The notes: a model not told the origin generated them from the letters alone. A DNA stretch of 64,000 bases from Acidithiobacillus sp. AMEEHan (GCF_030996345.1 NZ_CP118747.1:1424001-1488000); one strand, 5' to 3'. Counted from the first letter of the stretch, positions 43,982 to 53,865 are shown. Program-made: numbers and translations.

Positions 43982-45313
43982 TTGGATAAGAACACGCCGC
44001 CGTTAGAAGCTTTGGATGTGCAGTCGGCCATGGATTTGCAGCAGCATCCCATGGTCGTCATTGATGAAGAATATCGCATTGTTGCCGCCAACCGCGCTTA
44101 TCGGGAGTGCTACGGCGTCACCGCCGAGGAGGTGGTTGGCCGGCGCTGTCATCAGGTCTCGCATCATTCGGAGGTTCCCTGTCATCAGAACGGCGAAGAC
44201 TGTCCGCATCAGACGGTGTTTCGCCACGGCGAGCCGCACGAGGTGCGGCATGTGCATTACGACCCTTCCGGCAATGCCGAACATGTGCGTATTCGTGGCC
44301 ATGTCCTGCGCGATTTGCGCGGTCAGGCCTATCTGGCGGAGGAAATCATCCGTCTGCCCCGGGAACGTAACGACATCACCTGCAACGAATTACGCATGGT
44401 CGGTCGCTCTCCGGCCTTTTTGCGGTGTCTGCATCATATCGAGATGGCTGCGCGAACCGATGCCAGCGTCTTGCTCTGGGGCGAAAGTGGGGTCGGTAAG
44501 GAGCTGGCTGCCAGTGCCCTCCATCAATTTTCCGCTCGCTCCGCAAAGCCCCTGATCACCGTGGATTGTACGACCCTTCCGGAACATCTTTTCGAGAGTG
44601 AGTTCCTGGGACACGAGCGGGGCGCCTACACCGGCTGCATCGGGCGCAAAATTGGCCTCTACGAAAGTGCTGACGGCGGCACCTTGTTTCTCGACGAAGT
44701 CGGTGAATTGCCTTTACCGGTGCAAGCAAAGCTATTGCGGGTCTTGGAAACCGGCGTTTTCCGGCGGTTGGGGGGATCGGACCTGTTGCACGCCAATGTA
44801 CGGGTCATCGCCGCCAGCAATCGTAACCTGCGTGATATGGTCGCAGAGAGGAGCTTTCGCGAGGACCTCTATTATCGCCTCGCCGCCATCACCATCGACC
44901 TGCCGCCGCTGCGGGAGCGGCGCGAAGATATACCCGGTATTGCCCGCGTCCTGCTCGACCGTATTGGTCAGGAGTGGTCCGGTCGTTGGCAGCTCAGCGC
45001 CGAAGCCGAGCGCCGCCTCTGCGCCTACAATTTCCCGGGCAATGTCCGGGAGTTGCGCAATATCCTGCAAAAAGCGGTCGCCCTCGCCGATAGTCCCATG
45101 ATCCGGCCCGAGCATCTGCGTTTCTTGAATATGGAAGAGCGACCGGCGGTGGAAACGGCGCCACACCCGCGGCCCACTCTGGTTTCCACCCGGCGTGGGC
45201 GTCCCCAGGACCTCGACGAGCTCCTGGCTCACTATCAAGGTAACCGTCGCTTGGTAGCAGAGCGGCTGGGGGTCAGTGAGAGGACGGTCTATCGTTGGTT
45301 ACAGACGTCCTGA
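43982..45313 (+). CDS. Sigma-54-dependent transcriptional activator with PAS domain
   Basis: 443 residues. An N-terminal PAS domain (15-125) carries Cys43, Cys56, Cys67 and Cys74 plus several His (RRCHQVSHHSEVPCHQNGEDCP). A central AAA+ domain has Walker A GESGVGKE (167-174), the sigma-54 contact loop GAYTGC (214-219; consensus GAFTGA) and Walker B GTLFLDEV. A Fis-type HTH lies at the end (GNRRLVAERLGVSERTVYRWL). The PAS replaces a receiver, so it senses a signal directly, perhaps redox or sulfur. TTG 43982 is the best start, with GGAG upstream. It is the natural candidate for the 39.66-39.76 kb repeats. Confidence 0.88.
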   Translation: MDKNTPPLEALDVQSAMDLQQHPMVVIDEEYRIVAANRAYRECYGVTAEEVVGRRCHQVSHHSEVPCHQNGEDCPHQTVFRHGEPHEVRHVHYDPSGNAEHVRIRGHVLRDLRGQAYLAEEIIRLPRERNDITCNELRMVGRSPAFLRCLHHIEMAARTDASVLLWGESGVGKELAASALHQFSARSAKPLITVDCTTLPEHLFESEFLGHERGAYTGCIGRKIGLYESADGGTLFLDEVGELPLPVQAKLLRVLETGVFRRLGGSDLLHANVRVIAASNRNLRDMVAERSFREDLYYRLAAITIDLPPLRERREDIPGIARVLLDRIGQEWSGRWQLSAEAERRLCAYNFPGNVRELRNILQKAVALADSPMIRPEHLRFLNMEERPAVETAPHPRPTLVSTRRGRPQDLDELLAHYQGNRRLVAERLGVSERTVYRWLQTS

Positions 45314-45316
45314 TGC

Positions 45317-45505
45317 TTAGTTGCGGGTGGCCTGTCGAATCTTGCGATCGGTCTCGTATTGGCTCAGGGCATACACCGACCAAATGGCTGCCGGCACCCA
45401 GCCAATCACGGTGAGCTGCAAGATTAGGCAGATGATGCCAGCAAAAGGCCGGCCAATGGTAAAGAACTGCAGCCAGGGAATGAGAATGGCAAGAAGCAGG
45501 CGCAT
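45317..45505 (-). CDS. YqaE/Pmp3-family small membrane protein
   Basis: 62 residues with two hydrophobic helices and the family core around LQLTVIGWVPAAIWSVYAL. Pmp3-type proteins are linked to membrane potential and stress. It converges on the activator gene with a three-base gap. Confidence 0.8.
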   Translation of the reverse strand: MRLLLAILIPWLQFFTIGRPFAGIICLILQLTVIGWVPAAIWSVYALSQYETDRKIRQATRN

Positions 45506-45538
45506 ACAGGCTCCATCGGTGTCGTGGCGTCGTTACAT

Positions 45539-45567
45539 TTGCATTCTTTTTGGAGTTTGTCTATATT
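45539..45567 (+). promoter_or_regulatory. Sigma-70 promoter for the leuA leader
   Basis: TTGCAT (45539-45544) and TATATT (45562-45567), spacing 17. The start point would fall near 45574, at or next to the ATG of the leader peptide. Confidence 0.6.
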
Positions 45568-45574
45568 CCGCTCC

Positions 45575-45655
45575 ATGAAGCCATTCTCTTTGCAGGCACT
45601 CCTACTTGCGTTCGCCTTCGGCGAAGGCCGACTGCTGCTGCCCCGCTGGGGCTAA
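45575..45655 (+). CDS. Leucine-rich leader peptide upstream of leuA
   Basis: A 26-codon reading frame with seven Leu codons: one single TTG, then CTC-CTA-CTT in a row, then CTG-CTG-CTG in a row, and a TAA stop 76 bases before leuA. Two runs of three Leu in a short peptide before a leucine-synthesis gene is the hallmark of ribosome-mediated attenuation. Hairpins TTCGCC-TTC-GGCGAA (45611-45625) and GCCCC-GCT-GGGGC (45640-45652) overlap the second half. No stem with a T-run is visible before leuA, so the control step may be different. The predicted start site makes the peptide nearly leaderless. Confidence 0.65.
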   Translation: MKPFSLQALLLAFAFGEGRLLLPRWG

Positions 45656-45731
45656 GAATCTCTTTCGACCCGCCGCGGTCCCGTTTAATTATCCAAAGAT
45701 TCCCGAGATTCCGATTTAGGAAGGATTTGCC

Positions 45732-47270
45732 ATGCAGCAGAAAGAGCAGTTGATCATTTTCGATACCACCTTGCGCGATGGCGAGCAGTCGCCGGGCGCT
45801 GCCATGACCCAAGACGAAAAATTGCGCATCGCCAAGGCACTGGAACGGCTGCGGGTGGATGTCATCGAGGCCGGTTTTCCGGCGGCGAGCCCCGGAGATT
45901 TTGCGTCGGTGCGTGCCATTGCCGAGAGTATTCGCGAAAGCCGCATTTGCGGTCTGGCGCGGGCGCGGGAGGAAGACATCCGCCGCGCCGGTGAGGCCCT
46001 GGCCCCTGCGGCAGCGGGCCGCATCCATACCTTCATTGCCACCAGCCCCATCCACATGCAGGCAAAATTGCGCATGTCCCCGGATCAGGTGCTGGAACGG
46101 GCGGTGGAGGCAGTCAAACTGGCGCGCAGTCTTTGCGATGACGTGGAGTTCTCTCCCGAGGACGCCGGTCGCTCGGAGGAGGATTTCCTTTGCCGGGTGA
46201 TCGAGGCGGCCATCGCTGCCGGTGCCCGTACCATCAACATCCCCGACACCGTCGGCTACAACCTGCCGGATCGCTTTGGGCGTCTCATCTCCACCCTGCG
46301 CGAGCGCATCCCCAACAGCGACCAAGCGGTCTTTTCCGTGCATTGCCACAATGATCTCGGTTTGGCTGTGGCCAACTCCTTGGCGGCGGTGGCAAACGGG
46401 GCGCGGCAGGTGGAATGCACCATCAACGGTCTTGGCGAGCGGGCGGGGAATGCCGCCCTCGAAGAAATCGTCATGGCGGTGCGTACCCGCGGCGACGTCT
46501 TTGCCTGCGATACCCGCATCGATACCCGCCAGATCGTCGCGACCAGCAAACTGGTGTCGACCATTACCGGTTTTCCGGTGCAGCCCAACAAGGCCATCGT
46601 CGGCGCCAATGCCTTCGCCCACGAGTCGGGTATCCATCAGGACGGCGTCCTCAAACAGCGCGAAACCTACGAAATCATGCGCGCAGAGGACGTCGGCTGG
46701 GAGGCCAACCGCATGACCCTGGGCAAGCTCTCCGGGCGGGCAGCCGTGCGGGCGCGCTTGGAAAAGCTGGGAATCCAGCTCGACGGCGAGGCCTTGAACC
46801 AGGTCTTCGCGCGCTTCAAGGATCTGGCGGACCGTAAGGCCGAAATCTTTGATGAGGACCTGCAGGCACTGGTCAATGAAGATGCCCAGCAGGGCAGCCA
46901 GGATCGCTACCGCCTGGGCTATTTGCGGGTCTGCTCGGAAATGGGGACACATCCCGAGGCCAAGGTGGAACTTTGGGTGGATGGGGTGCCGAAGACGGCC
47001 GCGGTCACCCGCGGTGGACCCGTCGATGCTACCTTCCAGGCCATCGAGGAGATGGTGGGCAGTGGCGCACAGCTTTTACTCTATTCGGTGAATGCCATCA
47101 CCACGGGCACCGATGCCCAAGGCGAGGTCACCGTGCGGCTGCAGGGGAGTGATGGGCGGGTGGTCAATGGCTTGGGCGCAGATACCGACATCATCGTGGC
47201 CAGCGCCAAGGCCTACGTCTCTGCCCTCAATCGCCTGCAGGCACCGAGTAGCGAGCATCCGCAGCTCTGA
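45732..47270 (+). CDS. leuA: 2-Isopropylmalate synthase
   Basis: 512 residues. The HMGL-like catalytic domain begins [16 protein letters not shown] and has the metal His pair in [13 protein letters not shown]; the C-terminal LeuA allosteric domain (leucine feedback) spans about 390-500. It condenses acetyl-CoA with 2-ketoisovalerate. AGGAAGG precedes the ATG. It is the only leu gene in view. Confidence 0.95.
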   Translation: MQQKEQLIIFDTTLRDGEQSPGAAMTQDEKLRIAKALERLRVDVIEAGFPAASPGDFASVRAIAESIRESRICGLARAREEDIRRAGEALAPAAAGRIHTFIATSPIHMQAKLRMSPDQVLERAVEAVKLARSLCDDVEFSPEDAGRSEEDFLCRVIEAAIAAGARTINIPDTVGYNLPDRFGRLISTLRERIPNSDQAVFSVHCHNDLGLAVANSLAAVANGARQVECTINGLGERAGNAALEEIVMAVRTRGDVFACDTRIDTRQIVATSKLVSTITGFPVQPNKAIVGANAFAHESGIHQDGVLKQRETYEIMRAEDVGWEANRMTLGKLSGRAAVRARLEKLGIQLDGEALNQVFARFKDLADRKAEIFDEDLQALVNEDAQQGSQDRYRLGYLRVCSEMGTHPEAKVELWVDGVPKTAAVTRGGPVDATFQAIEEMVGSGAQLLLYSVNAITTGTDAQGEVTVRLQGSDGRVVNGLGADTDIIVASAKAYVSALNRLQAPSSEHPQL

Positions 47271-47285
47271 GGGTGGCCTAGTACC

Positions 47286-47975
47286 GTGTCCAAAAAGCAG
47301 CCGCAAGCAGCCCAGTCACTGGAGGTGGCTGGGCTTCGTTGTCGCTACCGCCGTCAACAACGCAAAAGTCTGCGTATCCAGCTCGATGCCGACGGAGATG
47401 TCTGGGTTTTCTGTCCCTGGTATCTTCCGGAGTTTCTACTGCGCCGTTTTCTGGTGGAGAAACTGCCCTGGATTCACGAGCAGCGTGCCCGACTCCAGGA
47501 ACTCGCGCTGCAAGAGGATGACGATGTTCTCCTGCATTTGGGTGAAACCCTACGCCTGCAACGCTGCTCGCGGGAGGGTAGGGCGCGGGTGGAGCGCCAG
47601 GGCGATCGGCTCATCCTTTACTGTCCTGCCCATATCGACCGTGCTGCGCAGCGACTGCTCCTCGAGGCCTGGCAAAGACGGGAGTTGGAACGCCTTCTAC
47701 CGGCAATGATCGAGCGTTGGGAGAGGGCCTTTGGTGTGAATGTCGCCGCCTGGGGGATCCGCCGCATGCGCACGCGCTGGGGGAGCTGCAACACCGTGGC
47801 GCGCCGCCTCTCGTTTCGGCTTGCCTTAGTAGAGATGCCCCTGGACTGCATCGACTATGTCGTTGCCCACGAATGCGCCCATTTGTGCGAACGCCACCAC
47901 AATCAGCGCTTTTATGCCTTGCTCGACGCCCATCTGCCCAATCGACGCGCCCTGGAGCAACAACTGCAGCGCTGA
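47286..47975 (+). CDS. YgjP/SprT-like zinc metallopeptidase
   Basis: 229 residues from GTG 47286, 15 bases after leuA. The zinc motif is HECAHLCERHHNQRF (HExxH with a downstream His), preceded by the family core TRWGSCNTVARRLSFRLALVEMP. This is the DUF45 (YgjP) group of predicted cytosolic M48-like peptidases. Its substrate is unknown. A soluble protein without signal peptide. Confidence 0.82.
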   Translation: MSKKQPQAAQSLEVAGLRCRYRRQQRKSLRIQLDADGDVWVFCPWYLPEFLLRRFLVEKLPWIHEQRARLQELALQEDDDVLLHLGETLRLQRCSREGRARVERQGDRLILYCPAHIDRAAQRLLLEAWQRRELERLLPAMIERWERAFGVNVAAWGIRRMRTRWGSCNTVARRLSFRLALVEMPLDCIDYVVAHECAHLCERHHNQRFYALLDAHLPNRRALEQQLQR

Positions 47976-48041
47976 TTTCCTGCCATGCTATACTCCGCCC
48001 ATGCAGAAATGGGGCGGCAACGGCTGCTCGCGCATCGGGTT

Positions 48042-48383
48042 ATGACGATGGAGCGGGTCTCCGAACTCGGGTTTTGGCAACGCATGGCGGAACAAAAGGG
48101 GTGGACGATCCTTTTTTTCAGCTCGGCGGGTTGCCATAGTTGCAAGATCTGGCGTCGCTTGTTGACGGAGTGGGAGCATCGTCGCAGCGATCTGCAGGTC
48201 TGGGAGGCCGATGCCGGCATCGAGATGGGGCTCACCCAGGAATTCGAGGTCTATCATCTGCCGGCGCTTTTCGTCTTCCGCGATGGCCGTTACCAGCGGC
48301 CCATGCAGGTCGAGGCCCGGCTTTCCGCCTTTGACCCTTGGCTCGCGGCGCAGGCAGATTGGCCACCAGAGGAGGCGCCATGA
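48042..48383 (+). CDS. Thioredoxin-like protein with CHSC active site
   Basis: About 113 residues. It has the redox motif CHSC in LFFSSAGCHSCKIW, a cis-Pro region YHLPALFVFRDGRY, and no signal peptide from this start. The active-site dipeptide is unusual (thioredoxin has GP), which alters redox potential. The start could be 48042 or 48048; a longer frame begins at 47985 but is less likely. It overlaps ampD by four bases. Confidence 0.75.
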   Translation: MTMERVSELGFWQRMAEQKGWTILFFSSAGCHSCKIWRRLLTEWEHRRSDLQVWEADAGIEMGLTQEFEVYHLPALFVFRDGRYQRPMQVEARLSAFDPWLAAQADWPPEEAP

Positions 48384-48931
48384 AGGACTCCTGGGAGGGA
48401 CCATGGTTACGCGCGGCGCAGCGCGCGCCTTCGCCCTACTGTGACGAGCGCCCTGCCGGCAGCAGTGTCGATCTTTTGGTCCTGCATGCCATCAGCCTGC
48501 CGCCGGAAAATTTTGGTTCTGGCGAGGTGCAGCGCTTTTTCCAAGGGACTCTCGATTTCGACCGCCACCCGTATTACGAGCAGTTGCGGGAGTTGCGGGT
48601 TTCCGCACATTTTTTTGTCGAGCGCGACGGGCAGATCTGGCAGCATGTGGCCGTCGATCGTCGCGCCTGGCACGCCGGGGTTTCGCAGTGGCAGGGGCGA
48701 GAGCGCTGTAACGACTTCAGCGTGGGCATCGAGATCGAAGGCAGCGCCACCCAGCCCTTTGCCGATGCCCAGTATGCCGCCTTGTCGCGCTTGATCCCTG
48801 CGCTTTGGTCCTACTTTCCTGCCCTCGATCGGCGCGCCATTGCCGGACATGCGGAGATCGCCCCAGGGCGGAGATGGGATCCTGGCCCTTACTTTGATTG
48901 GCAACGCCTTTGGCGGGAGTTGGCAATATGA
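48380..48931 (+). CDS. ampD: 1,6-Anhydro-N-acetylmuramyl-L-alanine amidase AmpD
   Basis: 183 residues of the amidase_2 family. Zinc ligands are His in LLVLHAIS, and His and Asp in IAGHAEIAPGRRWDPGPYF. It removes the peptide from anhydro-MurNAc in the cytosol, upstream of the AmgK-MurU route at 2.8-4.5 kb. ATGA overlaps with both neighbours. Confidence 0.93.
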   Translation: MKDSWEGPWLRAAQRAPSPYCDERPAGSSVDLLVLHAISLPPENFGSGEVQRFFQGTLDFDRHPYYEQLRELRVSAHFFVERDGQIWQHVAVDRRAWHAGVSQWQGRERCNDFSVGIEIEGSATQPFADAQYAALSRLIPALWSYFPALDRRAIAGHAEIAPGRRWDPGPYFDWQRLWRELAI

Positions 48932-49494
48932 ACGATGCAGAACGGATGCGCCCAAAGCGGGATTGGCGGCGTGGTTGGGGCGGTCCAGTGCTGGTATTTT
49001 TGGCGATGCTGCTCTTCACCCTCTGGTGGCTGGGGGTCTTTTCCAGCGCCTCTGTGCAAGAGATGAGCAGTCCGCAGCTGCACTACGTCTATCGGCAGTA
49101 TGATGGTAGTTACGCCGGCCTCGACCGCCAGCGCGAGAAATGGGTCAAGGAGCTGCCTGCTGATTGGCGGCAGGGGTCTACGCTCACGTTAATCGAGAAA
49201 GAAAGCGCGATGCAGGGCAAGAATAACCGGGTGGAAGCACGCCTGGGGGTGCTGCTGACGGCCTCGCCAAGCGCGCTACCGTCAGGATGGCAGGCAGGGG
49301 AATGGGCGAGCCAGCGCGTAGTGGCGGTTGATCTGCACGCCAATAGTGCCATCGCCAGCTGGAAAGGGTACGCGGCGCTGCAATCCTGGTGCAAACGCAA
49401 CGGCATCACGCCAGAGTATCCGTTGCTCGAACTCTTGGGTCCGGGCGACCGCTATCAGCTTTGGATGCCCTTGGCTGCCTCGTCGCGGCCGTAG
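48928..49494 (+). CDS. Membrane-anchored protein of unknown function
   Basis: 188 residues. A basic N-terminus is followed by one membrane helix (about residues 22-40, [19 protein letters not shown]), then a soluble part ([24 protein letters not shown]... [26 protein letters not shown]... YPLLELL) that recalls GyrI-like/SOUL small-molecule-binding folds. That resemblance is weak. It shares a four-base overlap with ampD and overlaps queH by 40 bases tail to tail. Confidence 0.65.
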   Translation: MNDAERMRPKRDWRRGWGGPVLVFLAMLLFTLWWLGVFSSASVQEMSSPQLHYVYRQYDGSYAGLDRQREKWVKELPADWRQGSTLTLIEKESAMQGKNNRVEARLGVLLTASPSALPSGWQAGEWASQRVVAVDLHANSAIASWKGYAALQSWCKRNGITPEYPLLELLGPGDRYQLWMPLAASSRP

Positions 49495-50132
49495 AATTTC
49501 ACCCCGCGCACGACCTTGTCGCGGCCCTGGGTGATGCGGTGGAGATTGGTGTCGCGCAGGGAATAGACGCAGCCGCAGTATTCCTGCTGATAAAACTGTT
49601 CCTTTTTGGCAATTTCGATCATCCGCTGGCTGCCGCCGCCCTTGCGCCAGTTGTAGTCCCAATAGCGTAGCCGTTCGGGATAGCGACTGGCGGCGCGGTG
49701 GCCGCAGGCATTGATCTGGTTCATATCCTTCCAGCGCGAGATTCCCAAGGTGCTGGTAAATACCGTAAAGCCATGCTCGACGGCGTACAGGGCGGAGCGC
49801 TCGAAGCGCATGTCGAAGCACGCGGTACAGCGGGCGCCGCGCTCCGGTTCCCATTCCAAGCCGCGGACACGTGCAAACCAGTCGTCCTTGTCGTAGTCGA
49901 GATCGACAAAGGGCAGGCCGAGTTCTTGGGCGTAGCGGATATTTTCCTCCTTGCGCAGGAGATATTCTGCTTCGGGATGGATGTTGGGATTGTAGAAGAG
50001 GATGGTGAGCGCGATGCCTGCCGCCTGGATGTCGGCCATGATCGGACCGGCACAAGGAGCGCAACAGGAATGCAGTAGCACCTGTTGGCTACCGTCGGGA
50101 GTCGTTAGGGGGGGCAGGGGTTTTTTCGCCAT
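49455..50132 (-). CDS. queH: Epoxyqueuosine reductase QueH
   Basis: 225 residues (former DUF208). Cys pairs bind iron-sulfur and a second metal: LLHSCCAPC at residue 20, RCTACFDMR near 106, and EYCGCVYS near 190. QueH carries out the last step of queuosine synthesis in tRNA, replacing QueG. Family length is normal. Confidence 0.9.
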   Translation of the reverse strand: MAKKPLPPLTTPDGSQQVLLHSCCAPCAGPIMADIQAAGIALTILFYNPNIHPEAEYLLRKEENIRYAQELGLPFVDLDYDKDDWFARVRGLEWEPERGARCTACFDMRFERSALYAVEHGFTVFTSTLGISRWKDMNQINACGHRAASRYPERLRYWDYNWRKGGGSQRMIEIAKKEQFYQQEYCGCVYSLRDTNLHRITQGRDKVVRGVKFYGRDEAAKGIQS

Positions 50133-50191
50133 GATGCACCTCGAGGCACTACAATTACGGCATCATAGCAGTTTTTGAAAGGAGAGACGGA

Positions 50192-50521
50192 ATGCCCAAC
50201 GATTTGCGCCCAGGAACCTGTCGCGCCTGTGAGGGCGGGGTGCAGCCCCTATCTGCCGCCGAAATCGACGCCGCCTTGGCGGACTTGCCCGGTTGGATTT
50301 GGCGAGACAATGGGTTGGAAAAGACGTTTCAGTTTCGCAACTTCTACGAAACCATGGCCTTTGTGAATGCCCTGGCGTGGATTGCCCACCGCGAGGACCA
50401 TCATCCCGATCTGCAGGTTTCGTACAACCGCTGCACCGTGCGCTACTGCACCCACGCCGTTGGCGGGGTCACCGAGAATGATTTGATCTGCGCGCGGGCG
50501 GTGATGGCCCTAGTGCAGTAG
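50192..50521 (+). CDS. Pterin-4a-carbinolamine dehydratase
   Basis: 109 residues. The signature [E/D]-x-HHP-x-[ILMV] is seen in HREDHHPDLQVSYN, with an N-terminal CRACEGG segment typical of bacterial members. In bacteria without phenylalanine hydroxylase it may serve molybdopterin or other pterin chemistry; no phhA is visible. Confidence 0.88.
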   Translation: MPNDLRPGTCRACEGGVQPLSAAEIDAALADLPGWIWRDNGLEKTFQFRNFYETMAFVNALAWIAHREDHHPDLQVSYNRCTVRYCTHAVGGVTENDLICARAVMALVQ

Positions 50522-50543
50522 CGGGGCGCAGTTGCTGCCCCGC
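50521..50543. terminator. GC hairpin between the PCD gene and the convergent small gene
   Basis: GCGGGGC and GCCCCGC around a nine-base loop, beginning at the last base of the PCD stop. There is no T-run. Confidence 0.4.
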
Positions 50544-50556
50544 TTGCTGCAATACG

Positions 50557-50856
50557 TCAGTGAGTGGCGGCGCGGAGCAGGGGGCGCATTCCTTCCCGGG
50601 TCTGACGCTGAATGAAGGCAGCGCGGCCAGGCTCTTTCTTGTCGAGCTCTGCGGCACACTGCGACTCTGTCAGTGCAGCGGTGGCAAGCATCACTTCCAG
50701 CTCGCAGAGATCGACCTTGGGATCGGTCAACTTGTCGCTGGACACGTTGAACTGATCGCCTACCTTCCAGAACATGCGGGCATTCCACATGCGCAGGCGA
50801 ACATTGGGGTTCTGGAACAGTTCAACACAGCGCGCGTTGAGGGCTTGGGAATCCAT
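50557..50856 (-). CDS. Hypothetical protein, 99 residues
   Basis: A cytosolic-looking protein with good AGGAGG before its ATG at 50856. It starts MDSQALNARCVELFQNPNV and contains several Cys and a C-terminal ERxF-like helix. No family is recognised. It lies at the edge of the accessory island; a 197-base gap to the right (50857-51053) holds no gene I can support. Confidence 0.6.
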   Translation of the reverse strand: MDSQALNARCVELFQNPNVRLRMWNARMFWKVGDQFNVSSDKLTDPKVDLCELEVMLATAALTESQCAAELDKKEPGRAAFIQRQTREGMRPLLRAATH

Positions 50857-51053
50857 GGGTACTCCTCCTGTCTTAGCCGATGAAAAGGTCGCCTGAAGGC
50901 TCGGCGCCCAGCATACCCGAAAATCGTCCTCCAGAGGGAGTCCCCGGCGCTCTGCTGGATCATTCAAGATTTGAATGGATGGATAAGGGCTATTCGCCTT
51001 GGGACAGCGTTCCGTAAGGCGATCGTAAGCAATGATTATGGGAACGTCACGAA

Positions 51054-52211
51054 TCACTCGCTATCATTTGCCCAGGCGCCAGGTTCCTGCATCGAACGCA
51101 TAAAGCTTTGTAAGTCTTTTTTGCCCGACCCACTGAGCCACGGCAAAACCTGGGAATAAGTGAGTGCCCGGGCACAGTCGGGCTGGGCTTCGAATAGCTC
51201 GGCGCTATAGCGCACGATCGGCACGAAATCGATGCCCCGGCGCGAGGGTCTGAGTGACCAATGAACGAATGTTTGTTCCCATTCCTGACACTCCGCGACA
51301 ACCTTTTTGCCTTGGGCATAAGGTGCACTCTTGATCAATTGTTCCAGCTTGGGGGCGTAGCTCCAGTAGCCATCTTGGGCATGTGCATTTGAGGCCAAAA
51401 GATCATCTAATTGTTTTCCGGTCGGTAGATGCAAAATGACATAACCAGAATCCAGCTTGTTGCTGGCCAAGCCCGTGGAACCCTATCACATCTTCGCGCC
51501 ATACCACCCACGTTGAAGAGATGGCGACGGGAGTCAAGTACTCGGTCAAGGAAAGATTTCGGGGGAAAGTATCATAGCGGAATCCAGTGCTCCCCTCCTC
51601 TTCTACGCCGAACACTTCTTTTTTGAAGTCATCCATGCGCTTACGCATCTCCGCATTGAAACGTTTTGCCGCAGGTGTGGTGGCGCTTAGCAGAAACGAT
51701 TCAGAGCGATAATCCTCTGCATCTAAGGGAGGGAAGGTGGCCCGGATCTTGACATAAGGTGCATTGGGGACAGGAATCCTGCGAATTTGCGGCGTAGCTT
51801 CTGCATCGGACCGGTGTAGGCAGGATCGGTACAGGCCTTCTTATGGGTATTGACCCGCGTAAGCCGGATGGGCAGGGTCTTTTTGCCGTCGGTCCAGATG
51901 CCGCCAAGTTCCTGGCCTTCCACCGGCCCAAGATGCCAGCGCTGGTCTTGGGTATCATATTCGTCGAAGGTACCTGATCGTACATTCTTGCCTTCCGGCG
52001 GAACCAGGTTGATCCAGCGCAGATAACGCAGGTAGTAGTACTGTCCATACGTTTGCACTGCCGAATCATTTTTCACCTCCTCAAAACAGGCGCGTACGGG
52101 CAATGTGCCAACCGTGCCCTCCCAAACACCTGCAAGCTCGTTCGCTCTGCCGGGCAAGACCCAGGCACATGCAGCAAACGCCAATAACAATCGTGCGAAA
52201 GAACGCATCAT
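51054..52211 (-). pseudogene. Exported DUF3298-like protein gene broken by two frameshifts
   Basis: A signal peptide (MMRSFARLLLAFAACAWVLPGRA) opens a frame that runs to about 51780. It continues in another frame (APYVKIRATFPPLDAEDYRS ... VIGFHGL) to about 51475 and returns to the first frame (ASNKLDSGYVILHLPTGKQLDDLL ... VPIVRYSAELFEAQPD) to the stop at 51054. The two shifts cancel. The last third resembles DUF3298 (fold of the RsiV lysozyme receptor domain: short strand, TGK-x-L turn, then a ySEL-type end). The gene may be dead, or the sequence may contain two errors. Confidence 0.6.
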
Positions 52212-52383
52212 AGGTACTCCCTCCATCGTTTTCCCAATATACCAATTTGTATCGGAGTCCCCATGCGTATCCCAATGACTCGCAAACGGGGACCCAGAAA
52301 CTATACGTAAGTCTTGAATTGGAAATGGTCTTGTTTCTTGCCGCTACCCCCAGCTGCGTGGATGGCCCCATGTAAGCAACGCC

Positions 52384-53851
52384 CTACAAGTCGCCAACAA
52401 AATCCTGGCGACCCTCGAGTGCATGAATACGTTGTTCATAACGCTGTAGCAGGCAGTCTTTTCGTCCGTTGCACTTGGCGAGAGATTTGAGCCATTGACG
52501 CTGGGCATGCACCAGCTCTTGGCGCTTGGGATCGCAGGGAAGGATTCTATCCAGAGCGCTTTCATAGTCCAGCGCAAGTTCGCTATCTTTCTTGCTGAGC
52601 ACTGCATCGGCGCAGATGCTTCGCTCAGCGCTGGTTGTAGCCTTTGCACACGAAAATGAAGGTTTACCGTTTGATTCGGCGGGCAAGTGATCGAGGCGCT
52701 CATCGGCATTGGGGGTTTCTAAGAAAAGGGTAACACTATCCAAGCGTTGACGAAGCAAACATGCTTGTAAGACCCGCGTATCGGCTTGTGGATGTAGTAC
52801 GCGGTACAGATTGATCCACGCTCGGTAGTAGGGCTCCCAGGATTTTTGCGAGATTTTGATTGCATCAATGGAAATCCGGCCTGAGTATTGAGAGAAAAAT
52901 TCTGAATCTTTTATCTTATTTGTCGAAATTGAAACAGTATTATTCAGGCTTTTTTGTAGTTCGGCTATGTTTTTATCGTCGGTTTCTGATAGCCGATTTT
53001 CAGCAACCAATCGCAAAAGATGAAGAAACTCTATGTAGCGATTTTTTTCGGCTTCTATTTGCCAATAGGTATTCCATTGGTCCCCGGCGCTGGTGATGTA
53101 CTCGTATTCTGAATAATCTGAAAAAAAAACGCTGAGCGGCGCCATATAAACGCCAGACAGCTTGATTTTGTGCGACTGTCCATGTTTTGGAGAGCATTTT
53201 GACTTCAAGCTCGGCATGATCCTTTACCTGCCTCAGCTCTTTGTCTGCCAATTCGAGCGCTTGAAGAGAGTTTGTGATATCAGCATGATCAGTCGCATCG
53301 CTATTCACATCCGATCGATGGGAATCGTTTTTCTTCAAGCCGAACTTGCGAAAAAATGCAATGGTATAATTGAGCATCAGAGTCTGGTTTGGATTCTGAC
53401 ACGTTCTCCTCTTAGATCCGTGTTTTTGGCTTACTTCAAGTATGGATTGGTCGTGAAGGGGATCAATCAGCGTATAGATGACAGCTGGGGTCGTAATTTT
53501 TAGGGAGGCGTCCCCATTGGGCGTGTTTTCGTAATCCATATACACACCTGGTTGGCCGCCATGCACCAGCTCCCGTATCTTGGTTTGTGGCGTCACCTCG
53601 CGGACGCTCAATCGCTTCAGGCCCGTGCCTTGCCGTTGGAGACACAACACTACGGTTTTTTTGGGCAATCTGCATTCCCATAAGGTTACCGCCTCGGCTC
53701 CGCAAAAACGGTTGATCGGCAACTCGGAAATAGGAGGCATGGATTTCTCTCCTGTGGCTCTGGCAGCGACAGGCAATGTGAGACACAAAAAGCACAGGCA
53801 AAGCGAGAGAATAACAGGGCTGCGATCACGATATGGGAGGACACGACGCAT
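52384..53851 (-). CDS. P3b: exported protein with N-terminal P3 domain and C-terminal LprI-like (DUF1311) domain, frameshifted
   Basis: An N-terminal signal peptide is followed by a domain (FCGAEAVTLWECRLPKKTVVLCLQRQG) also found in P3a at 54978. A long helical region follows, and the C-terminal domain (PSFSCAKATTSAERSICADAVLSKKDSELALDY...CLLQRYEQRIHAL) is the LprI/DUF1311 lysozyme-inhibitor family with four Cys. The frame breaks at nine A on the plus strand (53121-53129); eight would keep one frame of about 489 residues. Start 53851 mirrors P3a, with GGAGAAG upstream. The homopolymer could be a phase switch or an error. Confidence 0.7.
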
Positions 53852-53865
53852 TTTCTTCTCCATTG

